The translations under genes were made by a program, and so were the position numbers. DNA of 64,000 nt from Wenzhouxiangella sp. XN201. GTDB lineage: Bacteria; Pseudomonadota; Gammaproteobacteria; Xanthomonadales; Wenzhouxiangellaceae. This document shows positions 55,682-64,000 of this stretch, one piece after another (position 1 is the stretch's first letter; each line of letters opens with the position of its first letter). Below the pieces are notes generated by a model, which searched no databases, was not told the DNA's origin, and worked only from the letters and a program-made list of their open reading frames with translations. The stretch is taken from assembly GCF_011008905.1 (NCBI RefSeq), contig NZ_JAAIVI010000017.1, positions 1,116,001-1,180,000 of the forward strand, in the 5' to 3' direction.

Positions 55682-56725
55682 TCAACTCTGTTCGCCGTAG
55701 GGAAAATCCTCGGCTTCGAGTGTTTCGGTGTAGTCGCCGACCCGCTCGTGGGCGATGTCGGTGCGATAGAAGCGGGCAATATGGCACAGGGCGTCGCCTT
55801 CGTTGACCAGCGGCAGGTTAAGGCGCCCGATGACGATTCCGGACCACGGCGAATACACCTCGATTTCCGCCTCGCCGAAGGGGTCGGAAACCACACCGAG
55901 CACCGTTTCATTGCGCGTCACGCGGTCGCCCAGCGCGACATAGGCACGAAAAAGACCGCTCTGCGGGGCGCGCACCCAGCTGCTGGAGCGGGCGATGACC
56001 GGCTCCGGCGGCGGCTTCTTGCGTGTTTTCGGGAGCATGCCAAGCTGGCGCATGACCCGCACAACGCCCTCGACACCGCCGCGAATGGCGAATTCGTCGA
56101 AGCGCAGCGCTTCACCGGCCTCGTAGAGCAGTATGGGAATGTCGTGGTCCATGGCGGCCATGCGCAGCGAGCCGTCGCGCAGGGCCGAGTTGAGAATGGC
56201 CGGCGTGCCGAAGGCGCGGGCCAACTCGAGGGTTTCCTCGTTGTCCAGGTTGGCGCGGATCTGGGGCAGATTGGCGCGGTGCATGGCGCCGGTGTGCAGG
56301 TCGATGCCATGCGTGGCCTGGCTGACGATTTCGGTCATGAACAGGTTGGCTACCCGCGCCGCCAGGGAGCCTTTTTCGGAACCGGGAAAACTGCGGTTGA
56401 GGTCGCGGCGGTCCGGGAAGTAGCGTGACAGGTTGATGAAGCCGTGCAGGTTGACGATCGGCACAGTAATCAATGTGCCCTTCAGGCGCTTCAGTGCCGG
56501 CACCTTCATCAGCCGGCGGATGATCTCCACGCCATTGAGCTCATCGCCGTGAATGGCGGCGGAGACGAACAGTACCGGGCCGGGACGCTTGCCGCGCAGC
56601 ACCTGCACGGGCATGGTCGTGGGCGAGTGGGTGTAGAGCCGCCCGACTTCCAGATCGATGCTGCGTCGCTCGCCGGGCTGAATGGCTACGCCGCCGATGG
56701 TCAGGGTACGGTCATGTGAATTCAT
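55682..56725 (-). CDS. Succinylglutamate desuccinylase/aspartoacylase-family (M14-like) hydrolase
   Basis: Zinc carboxypeptidase-like deacylase of 347 residues. Metal residues are His59 and Glu62 (AAIHGDELNG) and His144 (GIDLHTG). The substrate-arginine segment is RRDLNRSFPG (about 106-115), and a C-terminal beta domain (about 250-330) follows. Relatives often sit beside a RimK-type ligase; here the neighbour is a DUF4010 membrane protein 12 bases upstream on the same strand. The substrate is unknown. Confidence 0.88.
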   Translation of the reverse strand: MNSHDRTLTIGGVAIQPGERRSIDLEVGRLYTHSPTTMPVQVLRGKRPGPVLFVSAAIHGDELNGVEIIRRLMKVPALKRLKGTLITVPIVNLHGFINLSRYFPDRRDLNRSFPGSEKGSLAARVANLFMTEIVSQATHGIDLHTGAMHRANLPQIRANLDNEETLELARAFGTPAILNSALRDGSLRMAAMDHDIPILLYEAGEALRFDEFAIRGGVEGVVRVMRQLGMLPKTRKKPPPEPVIARSSSWVRAPQSGLFRAYVALGDRVTRNETVLGVVSDPFGEAEIEVYSPWSGIVIGRLNLPLVNEGDALCHIARFYRTDIAHERVGDYTETLEAEDFPYGEQS

Positions 56726-56737
56726 CTAATACATCCG

Positions 56738-58006
56738 TTACTGGTATTGCCAGAAGGCGACCAGCAGAGATAGAAGGGCGCCAGTACCGAGCGGTAGCAG
56801 CACGCGCCAGCCCAGCGCCCGGCCGCCGATGGCCAGGGCCATGCCGCCCTTGGTCAGGGAATTGGCACTGGCGGCGATCATGATCCCGATGACAGCGACC
56901 TGCAGGGAGATTTCGGATTGACTCATGCGCGACAGCGACAGGGTAATGGCGTCAACGTCGGCAATACCCGAGGCAGCGGCCAAAGCCCACAGTCCGAGAT
57001 CGCCGGCCCAGGCCGACAGCGCCTTGCCCAGCAGCATGACCACCGCGAGCAAGGCGCCGAACAGTAGGGCTGATTTCAGTTCCATCGGGTTGCGCAGCAA
57101 TGTGGCGTCCCCGTCGCCTTTCTCGCCATGCGGGCGGTGGGCCAGGTAGGCGGCCACCGGCAAAAGCGTGGTGACCAGCAGCACAACTGCGGGCAACCAG
57201 ATGATTTCCAACAGGGGTGCATGAATGACCGTGGCAACGATCATCATGCGGGCGATCATGGAACCGCAGGCCAACAGGATGCCGGCGGCCAGCACGGAAG
57301 ACAGGCTGCCCTCGCGTGCCCCGATCCGGGCAAATGCCAGCGTCGTGGCAGTGGATGAGGCCATGCCGCCGAACAGGCCGCCGAAGACAATCCCGCGTCT
57401 CGGGCCAGCCACCCGGATCGCAATATAGCCGAAGAAGGAAATGGCGGCGATCAGAACGACCATCCACCAGATCACGAAGGGGTTGAGCGCCTCCCAGGGG
57501 CCGAACCCGCGATTGGGCAGGATCGGTAGCAGCACCACCGAAATCAGCAGCAGCTTGAGCCCGGCCGTCAGTTCCTCGCGCCGAAGCGTGTTGAGAAGGC
57601 CATGCAGGCTTTCCTTGTAACCGAGAAGCAGCGCCATGACGATCGCCGCCGCCGCGGCCAGGGCAATCTCTCCCACGCCGGCCAGCACGGCTAATAGGTA
57701 GGTCGCCAGCGCGGCAGTCTCACTGGTGATACCAAAATCGTGCCCGGCCCGCGTCGTGGCCATGTAGGCCGTCGCGCTGGCGATGGCCAGCCCGACAAAG
57801 ACCAGTCCGATCAAAAGATAGCCACCGTCCTGGCTCATGATGCCGACCACGCCACCGAGCAGCCCGATCAGACTGTAGGTGCGCAGGCCGGCGACGCGCT
57901 GGCCTTCCTCGGTGTCACGCCGCTGCCAGCCGCGCTCGATACCGATCAGCAGGCCAATGGCCAAGGCGACCGCCAAGCGAAAGAATGCTCCCAGCTCAAG
58001 GCTCAT
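56738..58006 (-). CDS. MgtC/DUF4010 family membrane protein
   Basis: Polytopic inner-membrane protein of 422 residues with about 11 helices. The N-terminal MgtC/SapB-like part is FFRLAVALAIGLLIGIERGW and GLRTYSLIGLLGGVVG. The C-terminal DUF4010 part is GGLFGGMASSTATTLAFARI and ASGIADVDAITLSLSRM. A transport role is plausible but unproven. It is the first gene of a two-gene unit with the aspartoacylase-like hydrolase. Its start region faces typA. Confidence 0.88.
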   Translation of the reverse strand: MSLELGAFFRLAVALAIGLLIGIERGWQRRDTEEGQRVAGLRTYSLIGLLGGVVGIMSQDGGYLLIGLVFVGLAIASATAYMATTRAGHDFGITSETAALATYLLAVLAGVGEIALAAAAAIVMALLLGYKESLHGLLNTLRREELTAGLKLLLISVVLLPILPNRGFGPWEALNPFVIWWMVVLIAAISFFGYIAIRVAGPRRGIVFGGLFGGMASSTATTLAFARIGAREGSLSSVLAAGILLACGSMIARMMIVATVIHAPLLEIIWLPAVVLLVTTLLPVAAYLAHRPHGEKGDGDATLLRNPMELKSALLFGALLAVVMLLGKALSAWAGDLGLWALAAASGIADVDAITLSLSRMSQSEISLQVAVIGIMIAASANSLTKGGMALAIGGRALGWRVLLPLGTGALLSLLVAFWQYQ

Positions 58007-58074
58007 GCCATCAGTTTACCGCGGCGGCGTCACTTTCAAACAGCCGCCCCAGGCGCAGAGGAGGCGATGCAGGG

Positions 58075-58080
58075 TATAAT
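58075..58080 (+). promoter_or_regulatory. Perfect -10 hexamer upstream of typA
   Basis: TATAAT at 58075 lies 32 bases before the typA ATG, giving an expected leader of about 25 bases. No consensus -35 is present at the right distance (GCGCAG). Confidence 0.5.
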
Positions 58081-58111
58081 GGGCGGTTATCTCAATGAAG
58101 CGCGGCCCGTC

Positions 58112-59920
<1,809 letters not shown>

Positions 59921-59982
59921 CGACAGTAATCCTTCCGGCCGACCTGGGCTAACATGGGTGCTCCATCAAGCGAGCGACCCCT

Positions 59983-61200
59983 ATGGATTTCACGCCTTCC
60001 AAAAAAGCGCAGGCCATCGCCCGCGAACTGGCGCGATTCATCCGCAAGGAGATCGAGCCGGTCGAGGTCGACTACCACCGTGAACTGGCTGCGCTCGACA
60101 ATCCCTGGCAAGTGCTGCCGGTCATCGAGAAGCTCAAAGGCCAGGCCCGAGAGCAGAAGCTATGGAACCTGTTCTTGCCCGACGACGAGCTTGGGCAAGG
60201 ACTGAGCAATCTCGATTACGCACCCATGGCCGAGTTGATGGGGGCTTCGCTGATCGCCCCGGAGATTTTCAACTGCAACGCCCCCGATACCGGCAACATG
60301 GAGGTCCTCTACCACTACGGCTCCGATGAGCAGAAGGATCAGTGGCTGAAGCCGCTTCTGGCCGGCGAGATCCGCTCGGCGTTCTGCATGACCGAACCTG
60401 ACGTGGCTTCCTCGGATGCGACCAACATGGAAGCCACGGCCATTGTCGATGGTGATGAGGTCGTACTCAATGGTCGCAAGTGGTGGTCGACCGGCATTGG
60501 CCACCCCGACTGCAAGGTCGCAATTTTCATGGGGCTGACCGATCCGGACGCTGATCGTCACTACCGCCACTCGATGGTGCTGGTGCCGCTCGATACGCCC
60601 GGTGTGAAAGTCGAGCGCATGCTCAACGCCATGGGCTTCCACGACGCGCCCTACGGTCATGGCGAAGTCAGTTTTACCGACGTACGCTTGCCGAAATCGG
60701 CGATCATCGCCGGGCCCGGCAAGGGTTTCGAGATTGCCCAGGGACGGCTCGGGCCAGGGCGAATTCATCACTGCATGCGCCTGATCGGGCTTTCCGAACG
60801 GGCCCTGGAGATGGCCTGCAAGCGTTCGCTGGAACGCGAGGCCTTCGGCCGGCCGCTGGCCAAGCTGGGAGGCAACGCCGAGCGCATCGCCGCGGCGCGT
60901 ATCGCGATCGAACAGGCCCGGCTACTCGTGCTCAAGGCGGCCTGGAGCCTCGACCATCGCGGCATTACCCGCTCCATGAACGAAGTCAGTCAAATCAAGG
61001 TGGCGGTACCCTCGATGGCGCAGGGGGTCATCGACATGGCGATGCAGCTCCATGGCGGGGCCGGGATGAGCGACGATTTCCCGCTGGCTGCCGCCTGGAC
61101 CGGTGCCCGGGCGCTGCGCATTGCCGACGGGCCCGACGAGGTTCACAAGGCGCTGGTGGCGCGATTCGAACTGGCCCGGTACCGTGAGCGCAATGACTGA
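59983..61200 (+). CDS. Acyl-CoA dehydrogenase (ACAD10/11-like)
   Basis: FAD-dependent alpha-beta desaturation of an acyl-CoA. The 405 residues have FCMTEPDVASSDATNMEATA and RKWWSTGIGHPDCKVAIFMG, the form seen in the ACAD10/11-like group. GRIHHCMRLIGLSERALEMACKRS, AFGRPLAKLGGN and QLHGGAGMSDDFPLA follow. Its last 8 bases overlap the phosphotransferase gene, mirroring the fused kinase-dehydrogenase proteins known in animals and suggesting a joint role in 4-hydroxy acid breakdown. Confidence 0.93.
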   Translation: MDFTPSKKAQAIARELARFIRKEIEPVEVDYHRELAALDNPWQVLPVIEKLKGQAREQKLWNLFLPDDELGQGLSNLDYAPMAELMGASLIAPEIFNCNAPDTGNMEVLYHYGSDEQKDQWLKPLLAGEIRSAFCMTEPDVASSDATNMEATAIVDGDEVVLNGRKWWSTGIGHPDCKVAIFMGLTDPDADRHYRHSMVLVPLDTPGVKVERMLNAMGFHDAPYGHGEVSFTDVRLPKSAIIAGPGKGFEIAQGRLGPGRIHHCMRLIGLSERALEMACKRSLEREAFGRPLAKLGGNAERIAAARIAIEQARLLVLKAAWSLDHRGITRSMNEVSQIKVAVPSMAQGVIDMAMQLHGGAGMSDDFPLAAAWTGARALRIADGPDEVHKALVARFELARYRERND

Positions 61201-62269
61201 GGCGTCGAACGATCTGATCGACCGGCCGCGCGCCCTGCGAGCCGAAGACCGCTTTGATGTCGAGGCGGTCGACGCCTGGCTGAAGGAACAGCTTGATGGC
61301 CTGGCGGGGCGCCCGGAGATCAGCCAGTTTTCAAGGGGCGCCTCCAACCTCACCTACCTGTTGCGCTATCCCGATCGCGACCTGATCCTCCGTCGACCGC
61401 CGCCGGGTACCAAGGCGAAGTCGGCGCACAATATGGTGCGCGAGCATGATATCCAGTATGCGCTCAAGCCGGTATTTCCCTATGTGCCGGAAATGCTGGC
61501 GCTGTGTACCGATCACGACGTGATGGGCTGCGATTTCTATGTCATGCAGCGTATCGAAGGGATCATCCTGCGGCGCAACCTGCCCGCGGGAATGGCGCTG
61601 AATGAAGCACAGGTCCGAACGCTATGCCGCAATGCGATCGATCGCCTGATAGAACTGCACTCGGTCGACGTCAAGGCGGCCGGGCTGGACACCCTGGCCA
61701 AGGGCGCGGGATACAACCGCCGCCAGATCGAGGGCTGGTCGAGCCGCTTCAGCAAGGCCCAGACCTGGAACGTCGGGTCCGGGCGCTACGTCACGGACTG
61801 GCTGGCCGATCACATTCCCGACGAGGTCGCCATCCGCGTAATTCACGGTGATTTCCGCTTCGATAACCTGGTGCTCGACGCTGATGACCCGATGCGCATC
61901 ATTGGTGTACTCGACTGGGAGTTGGCGACTCTTGGCGATCCGTTAATGGATCTGGGTAATTCGATGGCCTACTGGGTGCAGGCCGACGATGATTTTTACT
62001 TTCGCGGTTTTCGTCGACAGCCCACGCACCTGCCGGGCATGATGACGCGCCGCGAGGTGCTCGACTACTACTGCAATAAGACCGGATTCGAGCCGGAAAA
62101 CTGGGCCTTCTACGAGGTCTACGGCCTGTTTCGCCTGGCCGTCATTGCCCAGCAGATCTACTATCGCTATCACCATAAGCAGACCCGAAACAAGGCGTTC
62201 AGGCACTTCTGGCTGGCAGTGAACTATCTCTTGTGGCGCTGTCGGCGGGTTATTCGCCGGGCGAATTGA
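61193..62269 (+). CDS. APH-family phosphotransferase, partner of the acyl-CoA dehydrogenase
   Basis: Kinase-like protein of 358 residues in the aminoglycoside phosphotransferase superfamily. The catalytic loop is HGDFRFDNLVLD (Asp after HG). The metal loop is GVLDWELATLGDPLMDL, and LILRRPPPG at the nucleotide-binding strand is typical of ACAD10/11-type kinases. ATG 61193 lies inside the end of the dehydrogenase gene. In related systems this kinase phosphorylates the hydroxyl of 4-hydroxyacyl-CoA so the dehydrogenase-fold partner can eliminate it; that role is inferred from the pairing. It is not evidence of antibiotic resistance. Confidence 0.88.
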   Translation: MTEASNDLIDRPRALRAEDRFDVEAVDAWLKEQLDGLAGRPEISQFSRGASNLTYLLRYPDRDLILRRPPPGTKAKSAHNMVREHDIQYALKPVFPYVPEMLALCTDHDVMGCDFYVMQRIEGIILRRNLPAGMALNEAQVRTLCRNAIDRLIELHSVDVKAAGLDTLAKGAGYNRRQIEGWSSRFSKAQTWNVGSGRYVTDWLADHIPDEVAIRVIHGDFRFDNLVLDADDPMRIIGVLDWELATLGDPLMDLGNSMAYWVQADDDFYFRGFRRQPTHLPGMMTRREVLDYYCNKTGFEPENWAFYEVYGLFRLAVIAQQIYYRYHHKQTRNKAFRHFWLAVNYLLWRCRRVIRRAN

Positions 62270-62351
62270 GTGTTCATGACGAATGTCACTGGAAGGCCGT
62301 TCGTGGCTGCGCGACACTGAGCGCCGCTATTCGACAGGTACTGGATCGGGG

Positions 62352-62951
62352 ATGGAGCAAACAGAGATTTTCAGCAACCGGCAGGTTGCCGCGACCGATT
62401 TACCCGATTTTCGGCGCGTCGAACTGACCTCGGTGGCGCCGGCCTATCTGCCCTGGGCGCTGGTTACGCAAACCGCCATCTGGTTGATTCTCGCTGCCGC
62501 GGCAGCAGTCGCGGGCCTGTTGCCCTTTGATCTGGGCGGCGTATCGGATTGGTCACAGCGCTGGCTACTACCGTTACCTGCGCTGGCAATGGCAGTTGCG
62601 GGTGCAGTCTACGCCCGGCTCGACTTCCGAACCCGAGCCTGGGCGCTGCGCGAGCACGATCTGATCTGTCGCTACGGTGTGCTCTGGCGCAAGACCGTGA
62701 TCATGCCGTTTGCCCGCATTCAACATGTCGAGGCGGTACACGGCCCTTTGGAGCGTTATCTCGGCCTGATGCGACTCAAGTGCTTCACGGCCGGCGGCAT
62801 GAGCGCCGACCTGACGGTCAAGGGTCTGGATCGAGCATCGGCACGACGGGTGCGACAGTACTTGCTTGAGCAGATTGCCGCCACCGCCGACGATGATGAT
62901 TCACCGGTCAGCCTTGCGGGCGGAGAGGAGTCGGGGCGTGACGTCGATTGA
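62352..62951 (+). CDS. Bacterial PH (bPH2/YdbS-like) domain membrane protein
   Basis: The 199 residues have two membrane helices (about 35-58 and 70-92) followed by a bPH2 domain: LREHDLICRYGVLWRKTVIMPFARIQHVEAVHGPLERYLGL. ATG 62352 (MEQTEIFSNRQVAATDLP) fits the family start better than ATG 62283. It overlaps the next bPH2 gene by 14 bases; YdbS and YdbT homologues are usually adjacent like this. Function unknown. Confidence 0.87.
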   Translation: MEQTEIFSNRQVAATDLPDFRRVELTSVAPAYLPWALVTQTAIWLILAAAAAVAGLLPFDLGGVSDWSQRWLLPLPALAMAVAGAVYARLDFRTRAWALREHDLICRYGVLWRKTVIMPFARIQHVEAVHGPLERYLGLMRLKCFTAGGMSADLTVKGLDRASARRVRQYLLEQIAATADDDDSPVSLAGGEESGRDVD

Positions 62952-64000
62952 CCTCAACCGCTGGCAGCGTCTGGCCCCGATGGCGCTGTTGTTTCTGATC
63001 ATCAATGGCGGCGCGAATTTCATTCGCGAAAACCTCTATGTCTTTGCCGGCGCCGGCGTCGGCTTCGCCTTTCTTGATCGCCTTGGTCTGCGCGAGTTCG
63101 TGCTCGGCGGGCTGGTTGCGCTACTTGCGGCCGTGCTGATCGCGGCGGTCTATCATCGGCGCTTTCGTTTTCGCATTGAGGGCGATGCCATTCGCGTTCG
63201 TCGCGGCCTGATCGAGAACAAGGATCTGCGGATCCGCTTTGCCCGTGTCCAGAACGTCGGGCTGAGCCAGCCGGTCTATTTCCGACCCTTCGGACTGGTC
63301 CGGTTCACGCTGGAGACGCCCGGTGCCGAAACGACCGAGGTTGCGCTACCGGGCATTAGCCGGGAGCTGGCTCAGGCACTGCGCGACCATATCGCCCGGG
63401 CAAGTGGCGGGGTTGATGTGGCGGTTCAGGAAGCGGGCGAATCGGCGGACGCCGAATCGGCACCCGGCAATGGTTCTCTGCTGCACGAACCGGGCGGTCT
63501 GCGCCTGTTCACGCACGGCCTGGTCAGTAACCAGGTCTGGTTGATCGCCGGCGTGGCCGCCTGGCTGTCCGGATCGATGTGGGACCGGATCGAGCAGTGG
63601 ATCGATTCGATCGGTGTCAGCCTGATCGTGCAGCGCGTGCTTGAACTGGGCTGGGCCGGCGCCTTCGGCCTGCTGCTCGGCCTGGTGATTCTGGTTTTCG
63701 TTCTCTCCGGCGTGATTTCGCTGATTCGCTTTCACGGTTTTTCCCTGCGCGATCATGGCGACCGCTTCCGGGCCGTGGGCGGAGCGCTGAACCGGCGCGA
63801 GCAGACGCTCAGGCGCGAGAAGCTGACCGGCCTGACGCTGTATCAGACGGCGCTCGGACGCCTGCTCGGTCAGTGGTACCTGGTCGGCAAGCAGGCCAGC
63901 AGCAAGGAGATCGAAGTCGATCCTTCCGCTCCGCAGTTCCTGATACCGGGCCTGCGTCGCGGTGACCTGGGCCTGGTTCAGCGATTGCTGCCGGGGTTCG
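62938..64000 (+). CDS. Bacterial PH (YdbT-like) domain membrane protein, 3' end cut by window
   Basis: I translated this from GTG 62938 (overlapping the previous gene) with no stop to the window edge: 354 residues visible. Two N-terminal helices precede a first bPH2 unit (FRIEGDAIRVRRGLIENKDLRIRFARVQNVGLSQ). A low-complexity acidic linker follows, then another helix pair (about 200-225 and 240-265) and a second bPH2 unit (DRFRAVGGALNRREQTLRREKLTGLTLYQ). YdbT proteins usually carry two or three such units, so roughly the last quarter may be missing. Confidence 0.85.
   Translation, partial: MTSIDLNRWQRLAPMALLFLIINGGANFIRENLYVFAGAGVGFAFLDRLGLREFVLGGLVALLAAVLIAAVYHRRFRFRIEGDAIRVRRGLIENKDLRIRFARVQNVGLSQPVYFRPFGLVRFTLETPGAETTEVALPGISRELAQALRDHIARASGGVDVAVQEAGESADAESAPGNGSLLHEPGGLRLFTHGLVSNQVWLIAGVAAWLSGSMWDRIEQWIDSIGVSLIVQRVLELGWAGAFGLLLGLVILVFVLSGVISLIRFHGFSLRDHGDRFRAVGGALNRREQTLRREKLTGLTLYQTALGRLLGQWYLVGKQASSKEIEVDPSAPQFLIPGLRRGDLGLVQRLLPGF

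Noticed and set aside
57740-58111. In-frame 124-codon upstream extension of typA
   Set aside because: It overlaps the opposite-strand DUF4010 gene, lacks family similarity, and the TypA family begins at 58112, just after a TATAAT.
61193-62269. Aminoglycoside resistance kinase
   Set aside because: The APH-like fold is present, but the gene overlaps an ACAD10/11-like dehydrogenase and has the LILRRPPPG form of acyl-CoA-linked kinases.

Overview
The window is a compact, GC-rich (roughly 63-65%) chromosomal segment from a free-living Gammaproteobacterium. The full CcmABCDEFGHI set, DsbB, Bfr/Bfd, LpxR, HutUHI and the queA-tgt-yajC-secD-secF order all fit that class. The taste for large secreted S8 peptidases with PPC domains, kinase/ECF-sigma pairs and small secreted proteins ending in an 'LF-x-D-x-F' tail suggests the Wenzhouxiangellaceae/Lysobacterales neighbourhood. 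That placement comes from gene content and style, not from a database match. I see no tRNA, rRNA, CRISPR array, prophage or IS transposase. No gene-free stretch exceeds 300 bases.

Layout. 1-1751 (-): C-terminally cut S8 peptidase with two near-identical PPC repeats. 2030-7147 (+): tryptophanase, class 3 aldehyde dehydrogenase, PlsC, class III aminotransferase. 7304-8048 (-): bfd-bfr iron store under a Fur-box-like promoter. 8170-9267 (+): FHA-EAL protein. 9274-17232 (-): one very tight operon DUF3293-ccmABCDEFGHI-lpxR in which every junction overlaps. 17351-25261 (+): glutathione reductase, a 1351-residue S8 peptidase, and a GT2/GT39-type glycosyltransferase pair. 25224-27198 (-): VTT membrane protein and kynureninase. 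27306-33294 (+): queuosine genes and the Sec accessory genes yajC-secD-secF plus a small secreted protein. 33356-36425: a Ser/Thr kinase-TPR protein convergent with an ECF sigma factor. 37125-39563 (-): PAS-GGDEF-EAL protein. 39649-44246 (-): hutU-hutH-hutI, with a 165-bp inverted-repeat element between hutH and hutI. 44384-47715 (+): lipoprotein lipase, DsbB, class II DAHP synthase. 47726-53724 (-): DUF4399 protein, malate dehydrogenase, cupredoxin, outer-membrane protein, and a wHTH-TM-PEGA-SUMF1-hydrolase fusion. 53830-64000: secreted proteins, TesB, aspartoacylase-like peptidase, DUF4010 transporter-like protein, TypA, acyl-CoA dehydrogenase, aminoglycoside-phosphotransferase-like kinase, and two bacterial PH-domain proteins, the last cut by the window edge.

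How the parts fit. The genes describe an aerobic, proteolytic heterotroph: secreted peptidases outside, amino-acid breakdown inside (Trp by tryptophanase and kynureninase, His by HutUHI, amine/aldehyde handling by the aminotransferase and ALDH), c-type cytochromes for respiration, and thiol/iron management (Gor, DsbB, Bfr/Bfd). Three signalling proteins carry c-di-GMP or phosphorylation modules.

The most unusual signal is not a gene. It is a set of short-period tandem repeats (mostly 7-bp units, differing in sequence at each locus) in junctions between genes at 3419, 7133, 11658 and 28331, and a 10-bp-period relative at 40881-41045. Two of these loci are built as inverted pairs. One repeat array is part of the coding sequence across the ccmG/ccmH junction.
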